Shown in pieces: positions 35,814 through 45,509 of a DNA stretch of 64,000 nt. A program made the position numbers and the translations under genes. How positions within the stretch are numbered: the first letter of the stretch is position 1; each line of letters starts with the position of its first letter. This stretch comes from Tolypothrix tenuis PCC 7101 (GTDB lineage: Bacteria > Cyanobacteriota > Cyanobacteriia > Cyanobacteriales > Nostocaceae): the NCBI RefSeq assembly GCF_002368295.1, contig NZ_AP018248.1, forward strand, positions 2,167,977 through 2,231,976, given 5' to 3'. A model generated the notes under the pieces. The model did not search any database and was not told the DNA's origin. It saw only the letters and a list, made by a program, of their open reading frames with translations.

Positions 35814-36734
35814 TTGAATAATCACCAAGAAATCTATTGTTGCAAAAAGTTAGTCGTGTTTTTCGTGCCTATTTTAATCACATTGATAACGCCATCAGCC
35901 GACAAACTACTGGCATTTTTCCAAAATGCACCAGTAGGATTTGTAGTGATGGCTTTTTTTATTGCTTGGGTAGGGTGTTGGTTACCCATAGCAGCAGTAA
36001 TTGCGATCGCCCTCAAATGGCAACCTCAAAAAGCTTTACAGCCAGAACAAAAGTTGCCCTTATTAATACCTCTTTATCTATTAGCCCCGTTAATTATCTG
36101 GGGAATGAGTTCACTGGGATTGCGATCGCTCTTTGATTATGGCTTGGTTGCTAATATTTCAATTTTCAGCTCTTTACTTTTAGGCTTTACCTTAGGAGTG
36201 ATGAGCTTAACTATTGTATTTATCGGTCAATTTTGGTTGGGTTGGTGTCAATGGCAAGAATCAAATTTCCAATTGATTTTACCCAACTTGCTACCAATTT
36301 TGTTGATAGCGTTATTAGTTGGTGCCATAGAAGAGTTAGTTTTTCGAGGCTTCCTTTTAACTGAATTAGCAAGAGAATACCCAATTTGGCTAGCAGCGAT
36401 CATTTCTAGCTTAATTTTTGCCCTACTGCACTTAGTCTGGGAACAAAGAGAAACCATACCCCAACTCCCTGGATTGTGGCTGATGGGAATGGTACTAGTC
36501 TTTGCCAGATTTGCCGATCGCGGTAATTTGGGTATAGCTTGGGGACTTCACGCCGGATGGGTATGGGCGATCGCGACTATAGACACAGCAGGATTAATTA
36601 CTTACACAGATAAAGTATCGGAATGGTTGACTGGTAAGAATAAAAAACCACTAGCTGGTTTAGCCGGAATTATTTGTGTGTTGCTAGCTGGGGGAGTTCT
36701 ATGGTTTTTTCCTAACATAGCTAGAATTAACTAA
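35814..36734 (+). CDS. CPBP-family intramembrane glutamic endopeptidase
   Basis: The protein has 306 residues, with about eight hydrophobic segments. The CPBP (Abi) motifs are present: EELVFRG with Glu173, Glu174 and Arg178, and His-containing FALLHLVWE and WGLHAGWVWA. This fits CAAX-protease/Rce1-like enzymes. Substrate unknown. The start is TTG at 35814, chosen because no ATG or GTG precedes the first membrane segment, so it is less certain. An internal ATG at codon 46 (MAFFIAWVG) would lose one membrane segment. It is a single-gene unit. Confidence 0.8.
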   Translation: MNNHQEIYCCKKLVVFFVPILITLITPSADKLLAFFQNAPVGFVVMAFFIAWVGCWLPIAAVIAIALKWQPQKALQPEQKLPLLIPLYLLAPLIIWGMSSLGLRSLFDYGLVANISIFSSLLLGFTLGVMSLTIVFIGQFWLGWCQWQESNFQLILPNLLPILLIALLVGAIEELVFRGFLLTELAREYPIWLAAIISSLIFALLHLVWEQRETIPQLPGLWLMGMVLVFARFADRGNLGIAWGLHAGWVWAIATIDTAGLITYTDKVSEWLTGKNKKPLAGLAGIICVLLAGGVLWFFPNIARIN

Positions 36735-36880
36735 AAAATTCTCACATTTCCTCATTGAACAAATTTAGTCAACCCAGTAATCCCACCCCAATTTTAGGGA
36801 ACACTAACTCCAGAGAAACCACAGATTTAGTCTGGTGCAGATGTGTTTCCTGAAAATAATTATCCGCGTTGTACGAAAGT

Positions 36881-37528
36881 ATGATCATTGAGTTATACGG
36901 ATTACCGGGTACTGGGAAATCGACTATTGCAAATAAATTAGAATCCCTGCTACGGGGGAGAGTTATCCGAATTGAGAGACGGAAAGACTTTATCTGTTTT
37001 AATTTACTTTCGTTCCTCCGACATCCTATAAAATTTTTTAACCGGACAGTACGGGCATTTTATGAAAGTGGTAACAAAAGCCTACTGTACTATAAATTCA
37101 TCAAAGTATTTCTCTATCGCAATGCCGTAGTTGAGAAAGCAAAGAGATATCCGGTGGCGATTGTGGATGAAGGCCATTTGGGCAATATTCTGTCGGCATT
37201 TGAACAGCCGATTTCTAAAGAAATGTTAATTAAGGAATTAAAAAATCTGGAAATTCCTGATATTGTCGTGCATTTTACCTTACCGGAAGAAGAGCGCCAA
37301 ATCAGGCTGAAAAATCGCGGATTTGTTCCACGGGACAGCGAATCAGAAGGCTATCATCGACGTTGGATCAAAGCTATGCTTGCCAATGACCAATTGTTAG
37401 CCATGCTTCTACCTACTTTGCCAATACAATATATTCATGTGGAGCAGCACATGACTGTAGATGAATTGTACATTCTACTCAAAGAAAAGCTTCAAGCAGT
37501 GGAAAATCCCAGCAATAACCACCTTTAA
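36881..37528 (+). CDS. P-loop NTPase, kinase-like
   Basis: The protein has 215 residues. Walker A is GLPGTGKST at about residues 6-14. VAIVDEGHLGN (about 95-105) may serve as Walker B. A lid-type basic region LPEEERQIRLKNRGFVPRD follows. The layout resembles small-molecule or nucleotide kinases, but no specific substrate is evident. An in-frame TTG four codons upstream exists; ATG at 36881 is preferred. No partner genes adjoin it. Confidence 0.65.
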   Translation: MIIELYGLPGTGKSTIANKLESLLRGRVIRIERRKDFICFNLLSFLRHPIKFFNRTVRAFYESGNKSLLYYKFIKVFLYRNAVVEKAKRYPVAIVDEGHLGNILSAFEQPISKEMLIKELKNLEIPDIVVHFTLPEEERQIRLKNRGFVPRDSESEGYHRRWIKAMLANDQLLAMLLPTLPIQYIHVEQHMTVDELYILLKEKLQAVENPSNNHL

Positions 37529-37849
37529 TAGCCTGGGTACAGACTAATTAGCTTAATACCTCGTCTAAAAACGGGATTTGTCAATAATTTTGGTAAATTA
37601 TTTTGAGGTTTTAACCTCAAATCTTTTTGATACTGAGAATCAATTTACTTTAGCAGAGTAGGGAAATCCGAATCACCCTTAGACGGCAAACAATGCTTTA
37701 CATTGCAAGCGATCGCCTCAAAAATGCCTTTAAAATCCTAAATGATATTTATGCCCTTCTACTGTCTTGGGATTTTTTCATACAAGCATTACGCTAGGGT
37801 GTATTTACAATAGCGATCATTCTCTTACTTCCATTGAAGATTACCAATT
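37529..37849. other. htpG upstream region
   Basis: The 321 bases show no gene. I looked for a CIRCE element (TTAGCACTC-N9-GAGTGCTAA) and saw none, so HrcA control from here is not supported by eye. A HIP1 site lies near 37710. Confidence 0.45.
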
Positions 37850-39835
37850 ATGCTAGAACAAGGCACTATCAGTATTCATACCGAGAATATTTTCCCGATT
37901 ATTAAGAAGTCTCTCTACTCAGATCACCAAATCTTCTTGCGGGAACTAGTATCTAACGCTGTAGATGCCATTCAAAAACTTAAGATGGTATCCCGTGCGG
38001 GAGAATATACCGGAGATATTGGCGAACCAGAAATTGAAATTGCCATAGATAAAAATAACAAGACTATCTCAATCTCCGATAACGGTATCGGAATGACTGC
38101 AGAGGAAGTCAAGAAATATATCAACCAAGTTGCTTTCTCTAGTGCTGAAGAATTTATTCACAAATATCAAGGTAAATCAGACCAACCAATTATCGGTCAC
38201 TTCGGTCTTGGCTTTTATTCTTCCTTCATGGTGGCGCAAAAAGTCGAAATTGATACCCTCTCCTACCAAGAAGGCGCGCAAGCAGTACATTGGTCTTGTG
38301 ATGGTTCACCAGAATTTACTTTAGAAGAATCATCCCGGACAACTCGCGGTACTACCATCACCCTAACTCTGCAGGCTGAAGAAGAAGAATATGTAGAGTC
38401 AGCACGCATTAAGACTCTTGTTAAGACATATTGCGACTTCATGCCAGTGCCAATCAAATTGGAAGGTGAAGTTTTAAATCAGCAAAAAGCACCTTGGCGA
38501 GAATCTCCCAATAATCTGAGCAAGGAAGATTATCTAGAATTTTACCGATATCTCTATCCTTTTCAAGAAGAACCTCTGCTGTGGGTACATTTAAATACAG
38601 ACTATCCCTTCATTATTAATGGAATTCTGTATTTCCCCAAAATGAGACCTGATGTGGATGTAACTAAGGGACAAATTAAGCTATTTTGCAATCAAGTTTT
38701 TGTCAGCGACAACTGCGAAGAAATTATTCCCCAATTCTTAATGCCCATGCGGGGTGTAATTGATAGTACTGATATTCCTTTAAACGTATCACGTAGCGCC
38801 CTACAAGGCGATCGCACTGTTCGCAAAATTGGTGACTACATTGCTAAAAAAGTAGGCGATCGCTTAAAAGAACTTTACCGCGATAACCGCGAACAATACA
38901 TCAGTGCATGGAAAGACCTCGGCACTTTTGTGAAGTTTGGTGTGCTCAATGATGATAAATTCAAAAAGCAAGTCGAAGACATCATTATCTTCCGCACCAC
39001 CGCTAAACTTGCTACAAAACCTGCGTCAACTCCGGCAGTTGAAGTCCAGTCCCAAGAAGGAGACGTTTGGCAAGATGTTACTTCTCCCTCTCCTAGCACT
39101 CAGGACTCAGAACTCAGCACTCCCTATGCCACTCTGAAAGAATACTTAGAACGCAACAAAGAACGTCACGAAAACAAAGTTTTTTACTGCACTGATGAAG
39201 CATCACAAGCTACCTACGTAGAATTACATAAAAATCAGGGCTTAGAAGTCCTATTTATGGACTCCTTCATCGATACCCACTTCATCAACTTCCTAGAACG
39301 GGAATATAACGATGTAAAATTCACACGGGTAGACTCAGACTTAGATAATACCCTGTTGGATGATAAATCTGGGGAAATTGTAGATCCCACAACCAACAAA
39401 ACTAAAAGTGAAGTCATCAAAGAATTATTTGAAAAAGCCCTCAACAAACCCAAAGTCAATATCCGCACAGAAGCGTTGAAATCGGATAATCCTCAGGGAA
39501 CTCCACCTGCAATGGTACTACTACCAGAAATTCTCCGTCGTCTGCGAGAAATGAACGCGATGATGCAGCAACAAACTACAGAGTTTCCCGAAGACCATAT
39601 TTTAGTGGTTAATACTGCTCATCCCCTGATTCAAAATCTGGCTAATCTCAGTCAAGGTAGTATTATCCAAGGAGATGGTTTATCCCCAACAGCGCAATTA
39701 GTGAACATGATTTGCCAGCATGTCTACGATTTAGCGTTAATGTCTCAGAAAGGCTTTGATGGTGAAGGAATGAAATCCTTTGTTGAGCGCTCAAATGAGG
39801 TGTTAACCAAGCTGACAGAACAAGTCAATCATTAA
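37850..39835 (+). CDS. htpG: Molecular chaperone HtpG (Hsp90)
   Basis: This 661-residue homodimeric ATP-dependent chaperone acts in the cytoplasm. The N-terminal GHKL ATPase shows LRELVSNAVDAI, ISDNGIGMT and GHFGLGFYSSFMVA. The middle domain contains VFVSDNCEEIIPQFLMP and DIPLNVSRSALQGDRTVRKI. The C-terminal dimerisation part ends with QVNH. A Ser/Pro linker at about 400-425 includes TSPSPSTQDSELST, encoded by short tandem-repeat DNA (39092-39121). Cyanobacterial HtpG is needed for heat and cold tolerance. Confidence 0.96.
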   Translation: MLEQGTISIHTENIFPIIKKSLYSDHQIFLRELVSNAVDAIQKLKMVSRAGEYTGDIGEPEIEIAIDKNNKTISISDNGIGMTAEEVKKYINQVAFSSAEEFIHKYQGKSDQPIIGHFGLGFYSSFMVAQKVEIDTLSYQEGAQAVHWSCDGSPEFTLEESSRTTRGTTITLTLQAEEEEYVESARIKTLVKTYCDFMPVPIKLEGEVLNQQKAPWRESPNNLSKEDYLEFYRYLYPFQEEPLLWVHLNTDYPFIINGILYFPKMRPDVDVTKGQIKLFCNQVFVSDNCEEIIPQFLMPMRGVIDSTDIPLNVSRSALQGDRTVRKIGDYIAKKVGDRLKELYRDNREQYISAWKDLGTFVKFGVLNDDKFKKQVEDIIIFRTTAKLATKPASTPAVEVQSQEGDVWQDVTSPSPSTQDSELSTPYATLKEYLERNKERHENKVFYCTDEASQATYVELHKNQGLEVLFMDSFIDTHFINFLEREYNDVKFTRVDSDLDNTLLDDKSGEIVDPTTNKTKSEVIKELFEKALNKPKVNIRTEALKSDNPQGTPPAMVLLPEILRRLREMNAMMQQQTTEFPEDHILVVNTAHPLIQNLANLSQGSIIQGDGLSPTAQLVNMICQHVYDLALMSQKGFDGEGMKSFVERSNEVLTKLTEQVNH

Positions 39836-39853
39836 ATCATCACAATTGTTGTA

Positions 39854-39879
39854 GGATGCGTTAGGAACTTAACGCATCC
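39854..39879 (+). terminator. Repeat-derived hairpin after htpG
   Basis: GGATGCGTTA (39854-39863) pairs with TAACGCATCC (39870-39879), 10 bases, 6-base loop. It is the abundant 'GATGCGTTA' type of intergenic repeat, also at 60463-60528. It lies 18 bases after the htpG stop and may end that transcript. Confidence 0.55.
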
Positions 39880-39964
39880 AATATTTGGGGTGTTACCCAT
39901 GATCTACGCCAAAGCTCATACAATAGAAAGGTTGTCTTGAAATAGTAGTTTGGAGATAGTTACT

Positions 39965-40201
39965 ATGTCTCGTCGCTGTGAATTAACTGGTAAGAAGGCC
40001 AATAATGCCTTTTCCGTGTCCCACTCCCATCGCCGTACCAAGCGCCTTCAACATGCAAATTTGCAAAACAAGCGTGTTTGGTGGCCTAGTGGAAATCGTT
40101 GGGTGAAACTGAAGCTTTCTACCAAAGCAATCAAAACCTTAGAAACCAAAGGTTTGGAAGCAATGGCCAAAGAAGCTGGGATTAACTTGAATCATTACTA
40201 A
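39965..40201 (+). CDS. rpmB: 50S ribosomal protein L28
   Basis: This 78-residue basic protein starts MSRRCELTGKKANNAFSVSH, the typical L28 N-terminus, with the RRTKRLQHANLQNKRVWW core. It is part of the large ribosomal subunit. ATG at 39965 is preferred to the in-frame upstream codon at 39950, and GGAGATAGTTACT supplies a ribosome site 9 bases upstream. It appears monocistronic. Confidence 0.96.
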   Translation: MSRRCELTGKKANNAFSVSHSHRRTKRLQHANLQNKRVWWPSGNRWVKLKLSTKAIKTLETKGLEAMAKEAGINLNHY

Positions 40202-40844
40202 TACCGATTTCCAGAAATAGCGCTACAAGTTTAAGTAAACACTGCCATCAACAGGGATTAAGAATATTAACTGTAGGTTGGAGAGCCATTTCACTCAACG
40301 GGGGGAATACTCGTTGAGTGACTTAGCGTTTGAGGTACCTAGTACATCTGTAAAGATTTCTGATTGAAAATCCCTAATTCCTAAGTTTTGTCTGAACTGA
40401 AAAATATTGACGCTGTCGCCTCCTCACTTTGGGGAGGCTTTACATTACTTAATATTATTTGATGCGTGACTGATAGATTTCTTTTATCTTGTGGGTATTA
40501 TAAGTTTACTTTGTTAACAGTAACTTCATAAAGTTTCTTGCCCATGAAGTAGATTTCTATAAAGTTTAAGTGAAATTACACTGTTATTTTCTCTCATTTG
40601 CAACAAATTAAGAATTTAGGAAAGATCAGTATTTTCCTGATAAAACCGTCAACCTTAAGCGTGATATAAATCGGACAAACTAGTTTTTGCTGATTGTGCT
40701 GATTTTTAGTTCTTTTGAGACCTGATACACAGATTCATCAATAGCTAACATCATTTAGTTTGTTTGTGGATATCCTCCACAAGCAATATTTGTCATAAAT
40801 AACCTACTTATTGCCGTAATAAAATACTGGACAGGAAAGGAACT
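40202..40844. other. rpmB-hpsA intergenic region with three hairpins
   Basis: CACTCAACG/CGTTGAGTG (40292-40320, 9-base stem), GCCTCC/GGAGGC (40418-40438, followed by TTTACATT, a possible rpmB terminator) and TTGTGGA/TCCACAA near 40764-40781 are visible. The last 150 bases should hold the hpsA promoter. ACAGGAAAGGAACT just before 40845 gives a good ribosome site. Confidence 0.55.
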
Positions 40845-43800
40845 ATGTCATCAAAACGCCATCTGTTCAAAGCAACGCAAAAATTATTCAAACAATTTTT
40901 TAAGCATTCTGTTTCTGCCCTTAAAAAGCGGATTGTTTGGCTTCTAAGAACAATTTTTCATACCAGAAAAAGACGTGGTGCGGTAAATGCAGGTTTCGTC
41001 CTTCCCACAGTAGCAATGGTAGCTCTGGTAGTTGTGCTGCTAACTACTGCGATTTTATTTCGGTCGTTTGAACGTTCTAAAAATGCCAGTAATGTTAGGG
41101 TAAATGAAGCAGTACTCAATGCTGCAGCGCCAGCTATTGATCGTGCTAAATCTAAATTAAATAAACTGCTAACTGATGGTAGACTACCACGAGCAACACC
41201 CACAGATGCAGCTTTACAAGGTGCATTCAATACATATATAAATGAATACACTTTGGGAGATGAAACACAATTAAAGCTGACCCTCAGTACGAGCGAAAAA
41301 GCAAAAAGAACTGAGACAGACGAAAAGAATAAAGAACTGAAATCAGCATGGATGTATCCTGTAGATACCGATAATAATGGGTTATTTGATAGTTATACCC
41401 TTTACGGAATTTACTACACAAATCCTCCACTGAATAACGGCACATATAAATATGCCAGAAATCCTCTAGAAGCTAGAACCACACCGATGGTGATTGCTGG
41501 AGTCGGTGATGCTTGTAAAGATACTAATGGTACAAGTGCGACTTTAGTAGGTAACTCTGGATGGTTCAAAATTGGTAGTAAGTTAAAAAAAGCGTTTTTT
41601 GTTTACACTGCAAGTGTTCCTATTACCAATTCTGGGACTTTGCCTACAGGATATGAACGTTATAAAGGCAATAAAGGCTTCTCGGCAATAGAATATCAAC
41701 AAGAGCGTGTACAACTACCATTAGTCAATAATGCTGTCGTTTATGAGGACGATCTAGCAATTACCCCTGGTAATGCTTTTAGGCTAAATGGAAGGATTAT
41801 TACAAATAGTAATCTCCTGGCTCGTGCTAGGAATACTAGTGATAGATCTGTCGCACTCTTTCAAATTAGTAGTCCAGACTCTTGTTTCTACGAAGCTGAC
41901 AATGCCAAAATTATTGTTGCTGGCAATTTAGGTTCAGGTACTTTTATTGCTAATAGTACTAACACTGATGATGGGCCATTAATACATTTATTTAATGGTA
42001 AAGGAGTCGATCCTACTTCCGGTAATAATCCTAATATTACTGGATCTAACATAAAAGCTCAGGTTTCTGTTACAGAAACATCGCCAAATATCGCATACAA
42101 CAGTTTAGCTTATGCACAGCGTATTAATCTTTTAGTAGATGCTCAGATGGGTAATGCTATAACTACTGATCCCCAAGAAATAAAACAGGGTATCACTGAC
42201 AAGAAAACAAAACTTGGTTTAGCATCTCCATCTACTTATACTCAATCCGATCCAATCCGCCGCCAACAAATAGAACTTTACTTCAAGCGACGCACCCGTC
42301 GTGTACCTAATGCAGAGGTCTCTTTTGGAAGTGATGCCTTAGGCAGTTATACTACTGCTAATGTACTTCAAACACTTGATGGTAGTGGTAATTCTAACCC
42401 TGAGGTACTGCGTCCACCTAATGCTTGGATTTATCCCTATGCAACGAGTGATGGTACAAGTAAAAGCTCTGGTGGTGTTACTTATTCCAATCTAACACTC
42501 AATACTGCTAGTAGTAAGTTGCTACCTGGTGCGACTGAACCAACTAAGCTGGAAAAAGAGCGCCAAGGTAGAGAACAATATGTAGGCGATCGCATTTCTG
42601 TTGGTAATAATCTACCAGAGTTGTGGTGGAACGGTAGTAAATTTGTAGGGCCAAACAAAGAAGATACTCAAAATCTCAGCAGTACTTACTGGAATGATCC
42701 TGACGAAAGTACCACTAGTAATATTCGCACTCGCCGTAGTCAGATCCAACAACTGGCTGATTTAGGTTCCATAGAAAGAGATGGAGAATGGGAACTCGCA
42801 GCAGCACAAGTACCATCAACCCCACAAGAAGCTGTTGGTGGTTTGCGGGTGATCACAGGTGCGGGTATTTACTTACCTAAAGATTACACTCCCGCAGGTA
42901 AAGCTGGTGACACAAACTTTGCTATTGCTGGTGCTAAAACGGAAATATTAAAAACTTGGTCTGACATGATGCCAGTACCTTCGGCAACATACCTGTCAAC
43001 CACTAAAACTTTTCAGCCCTATCTATTTTACGATCCACTGCTGACATATACGTTGCCCAAACCAGCTGAGTTTCAACCATACTTGAAAATGCGGGCGACG
43101 GCAGTTTATCACTACAAAGATGATCCTACAAACTACAGCGCCACCAGCCCGACACCAATTGCTTGTGTTAGTAGCTACTATGACCCCACTAACAGCACTA
43201 CGGCGCAAAATATCACAACATTCGCAGGGAAAACATTACCTACTCCCACTAATGCTAGTGGTTTATCTAACAATGGCGTAGTCTATGATGCTCCTAGTAA
43301 GTCTGTTAGTGATTATCAATCTGTACTTGACTACCAAGCCTTATTAAAATACTCCAATGGGCGTTGGGTAAATGAGCCACTCAAAAATGCTTTAGCAAAA
43401 ACAGCAGCAAATCGAACTATTTCTGATAAGTCTGCTATTGATTCGGCAATTTGCGCTCTGCAAATTTTAGACGGTACTCTTTCGGTTCAAGCTACACCTA
43501 AGGTTCCCCACGGCGCAATTAAAGAAATTACCTTTGTGGATGGTAGGCAAGTTCGAGCCATTGATGCAACTACAGGTAGTGGAAATTACGACCTGGCTGT
43601 AAAAGACAGACAACCCTTAGAAATTCGTGCCACAGTTCTCGATCTGAACTTGCTACGGGGAAAAACAGTTGGGTCTGCAGGACAAGGAAGCGCACAAGAA
43701 TATTTACTACCCAATAGCGGTATCATCTACGCTACTCGTGATGGTGCGCTCATAGATACTAGTGATACTTCACCAACTATTTCACCTGTAGACTTCAAAC

Positions 43801-45389
43801 TTGACCCAACTCGCCGGCCAAACGGTATTATGCTGGTCAACGGTTCAGAATTGGTACGTCAAAATAATTACCGAGATGCAGAAAAAGGACTGATTTTAGC
43901 TTCTAATTTGCCTGTTTACATCAAAGGTAATTTTAACCTACACACTCAACAAGAATTCACCACAGCACTGACAAGTAATTGGAGTAACTTTTATACCCGC
44001 ACCAAAGCTAACCTAAATCCTAATTTTGCCTGTCGTCCAAATGACCCTAGACTGCCCAATTGTACTACCGGTGACAAATGGCGACCTGCGGCTGTGTTGT
44101 CCGATGCAGTTACCTTACTTTCTGGCAACTTTAGAGAAGGTTTCCGCAATGAGGGAGACTTTGATTACAACGATAATTCAGGGGGTAGTGACTACACTGC
44201 TGCTAGAACCGCCAGCAAGTTAGGAATTAATGCTTATGCTCCGGAAGCTCAATGGTTTGATTCCAACACTGGTTTCCCTAAAGACTTCGACACATCTACA
44301 ACTGGGGTTCAGGGTAGTTCCTACGTCACTAACTTTGTGACACCAATTGTTAGACGCATCCAAGTTGGTGAGTACGCAACAGAATCTTGTGTGGCTGCTA
44401 ATGTTGCTAACTGTAATACTGATCCCACACAATGGAAAATTTCGACTTCCAATTCATTAAATGGGCAAGGAAATAATAACTGGAAAGCTACTGGTAATTC
44501 TGATGGTATTATTGGTCAACCAATCAATTCCTTAAAAACAGGCTCCTTGGGAGCAGAACCCACTAATACCTACGCAGGTTTTCCTCGCAGAATTTCTTTT
44601 GCTAGAAATGGTGACGGTTCATTAAAGTTACAAGATGGTTTGCCAATTTATTATGGAATTAACGATCAGGGGAAACTAGCCGAATTTCCAGTCTCAACTT
44701 TGAGTACAAATAAACCACGCCTAGCAGTAGACTCATCAGGCAATAAAGTGATCATTCCTTGGTATAAACCAAAAGCTGATGGTACTTATGAACCTGTTCT
44801 CCAAATCAACACACCTTTTGACACAGATACAGACACTAGTCAACAGGATACGTTAGGCATTGTTGGTAGTAATAATAAGCATGAAAACTGGTTGCAAGTA
44901 GCATTGCCCTCAACCGGAACCACCTTTAATGTGATTATTGCATCAGGAGACACCCCTGCTCGTTCCACAGAAGATAATGGCGGATTACACAACTTCCCAC
45001 GCTTTTTGGAGAACTGGAACCCCACAGGCACAGCAGGAGATGCTTATCCAACAATTATTACTGGTTCTTTCATGCAGATGAAACGCAGTGCCTATGCTAA
45101 CGCACCATTTCTGCCCACATTCACAAACTATGCATACGCTATAGAAAATAGCAGTGGTAGGCTACCTTTCTATATGCCTCCTACAAGGCAGTGGGGTTAT
45201 GATGTCGCACTACTATCTCAATCACCAGACTTGTTTGCCCAAAAATTAGTCAGAATTCCAGACGATGCACCCGATGAATATGTGAGGGAAGTTGGGCGAG
45301 ATGACAATTGGGTGAAAAATTTGTTATGTGCCAAAAAAGCTGATGATAATTATGCTGTAGATGCGGATCAACGTCCTAGTTGCAGTTAG
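40845..45389 (+). CDS. hpsA: Hormogonium polysaccharide biosynthesis protein HpsA
   Basis: This very large (1514-residue) protein has a basic N-terminus and then NAGFVLPTVAMVALVVVLLTTAIL (about 48-71), a prepilin-like hydrophobic segment. The rest is a long Thr/Asn/Ser-rich extracellular region with motifs such as GYERYKGNKGF and NFREGFRNEGDFDYNDNSGG. In Nostoc punctiforme HpsA is needed for hormogonium motility and polysaccharide. The prepilin segment here lacks the usual Glu at +5 (GFVLPT). A stable hairpin at 45410 follows the stop. hpsB starts 120 bases downstream. Confidence 0.88.
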   Translation: MSSKRHLFKATQKLFKQFFKHSVSALKKRIVWLLRTIFHTRKRRGAVNAGFVLPTVAMVALVVVLLTTAILFRSFERSKNASNVRVNEAVLNAAAPAIDRAKSKLNKLLTDGRLPRATPTDAALQGAFNTYINEYTLGDETQLKLTLSTSEKAKRTETDEKNKELKSAWMYPVDTDNNGLFDSYTLYGIYYTNPPLNNGTYKYARNPLEARTTPMVIAGVGDACKDTNGTSATLVGNSGWFKIGSKLKKAFFVYTASVPITNSGTLPTGYERYKGNKGFSAIEYQQERVQLPLVNNAVVYEDDLAITPGNAFRLNGRIITNSNLLARARNTSDRSVALFQISSPDSCFYEADNAKIIVAGNLGSGTFIANSTNTDDGPLIHLFNGKGVDPTSGNNPNITGSNIKAQVSVTETSPNIAYNSLAYAQRINLLVDAQMGNAITTDPQEIKQGITDKKTKLGLASPSTYTQSDPIRRQQIELYFKRRTRRVPNAEVSFGSDALGSYTTANVLQTLDGSGNSNPEVLRPPNAWIYPYATSDGTSKSSGGVTYSNLTLNTASSKLLPGATEPTKLEKERQGREQYVGDRISVGNNLPELWWNGSKFVGPNKEDTQNLSSTYWNDPDESTTSNIRTRRSQIQQLADLGSIERDGEWELAAAQVPSTPQEAVGGLRVITGAGIYLPKDYTPAGKAGDTNFAIAGAKTEILKTWSDMMPVPSATYLSTTKTFQPYLFYDPLLTYTLPKPAEFQPYLKMRATAVYHYKDDPTNYSATSPTPIACVSSYYDPTNSTTAQNITTFAGKTLPTPTNASGLSNNGVVYDAPSKSVSDYQSVLDYQALLKYSNGRWVNEPLKNALAKTAANRTISDKSAIDSAICALQILDGTLSVQATPKVPHGAIKEITFVDGRQVRAIDATTGSGNYDLAVKDRQPLEIRATVLDLNLLRGKTVGSAGQGSAQEYLLPNSGIIYATRDGALIDTSDTSPTISPVDFKLDPTRRPNGIMLVNGSELVRQNNYRDAEKGLILASNLPVYIKGNFNLHTQQEFTTALTSNWSNFYTRTKANLNPNFACRPNDPRLPNCTTGDKWRPAAVLSDAVTLLSGNFREGFRNEGDFDYNDNSGGSDYTAARTASKLGINAYAPEAQWFDSNTGFPKDFDTSTTGVQGSSYVTNFVTPIVRRIQVGEYATESCVAANVANCNTDPTQWKISTSNSLNGQGNNNWKATGNSDGIIGQPINSLKTGSLGAEPTNTYAGFPRRISFARNGDGSLKLQDGLPIYYGINDQGKLAEFPVSTLSTNKPRLAVDSSGNKVIIPWYKPKADGTYEPVLQINTPFDTDTDTSQQDTLGIVGSNNKHENWLQVALPSTGTTFNVIIASGDTPARSTEDNGGLHNFPRFLENWNPTGTAGDAYPTIITGSFMQMKRSAYANAPFLPTFTNYAYAIENSSGRLPFYMPPTRQWGYDVALLSQSPDLFAQKLVRIPDDAPDEYVREVGRDDNWVKNLLCAKKADDNYAVDADQRPSCS

Positions 45390-45409
45390 TAATCCAGGCT
45401 AATTGGGGG

Positions 45410-45441
45410 TTTGTAGTAAGGAATTTAGTGCTTACTACAAA
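45410..45441 (+). promoter_or_regulatory. Intercistronic hairpin between hpsA and hpsB
   Basis: TTTGTAGTAAG (45410-45420) and CTTACTACAAA (45431-45441) form a perfect 11-base stem with a 10-base loop. No T tract follows, so it is more likely a processing or stabilising element that sets the ratio of hpsA to hpsBCD than a simple terminator. Confidence 0.55.
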
Positions 45442-45509
45442 CATATTTATTCCTCAAAATTCATGAAATTAACCAGGAATTTCCATATTTCAAAAGTTGG
45501 TGAATAGCT

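Noticed and set aside
37529..37849. CIRCE element before htpG
   Set aside because: No TTAGCACTC-N9-GAGTGCTAA sequence could be found.
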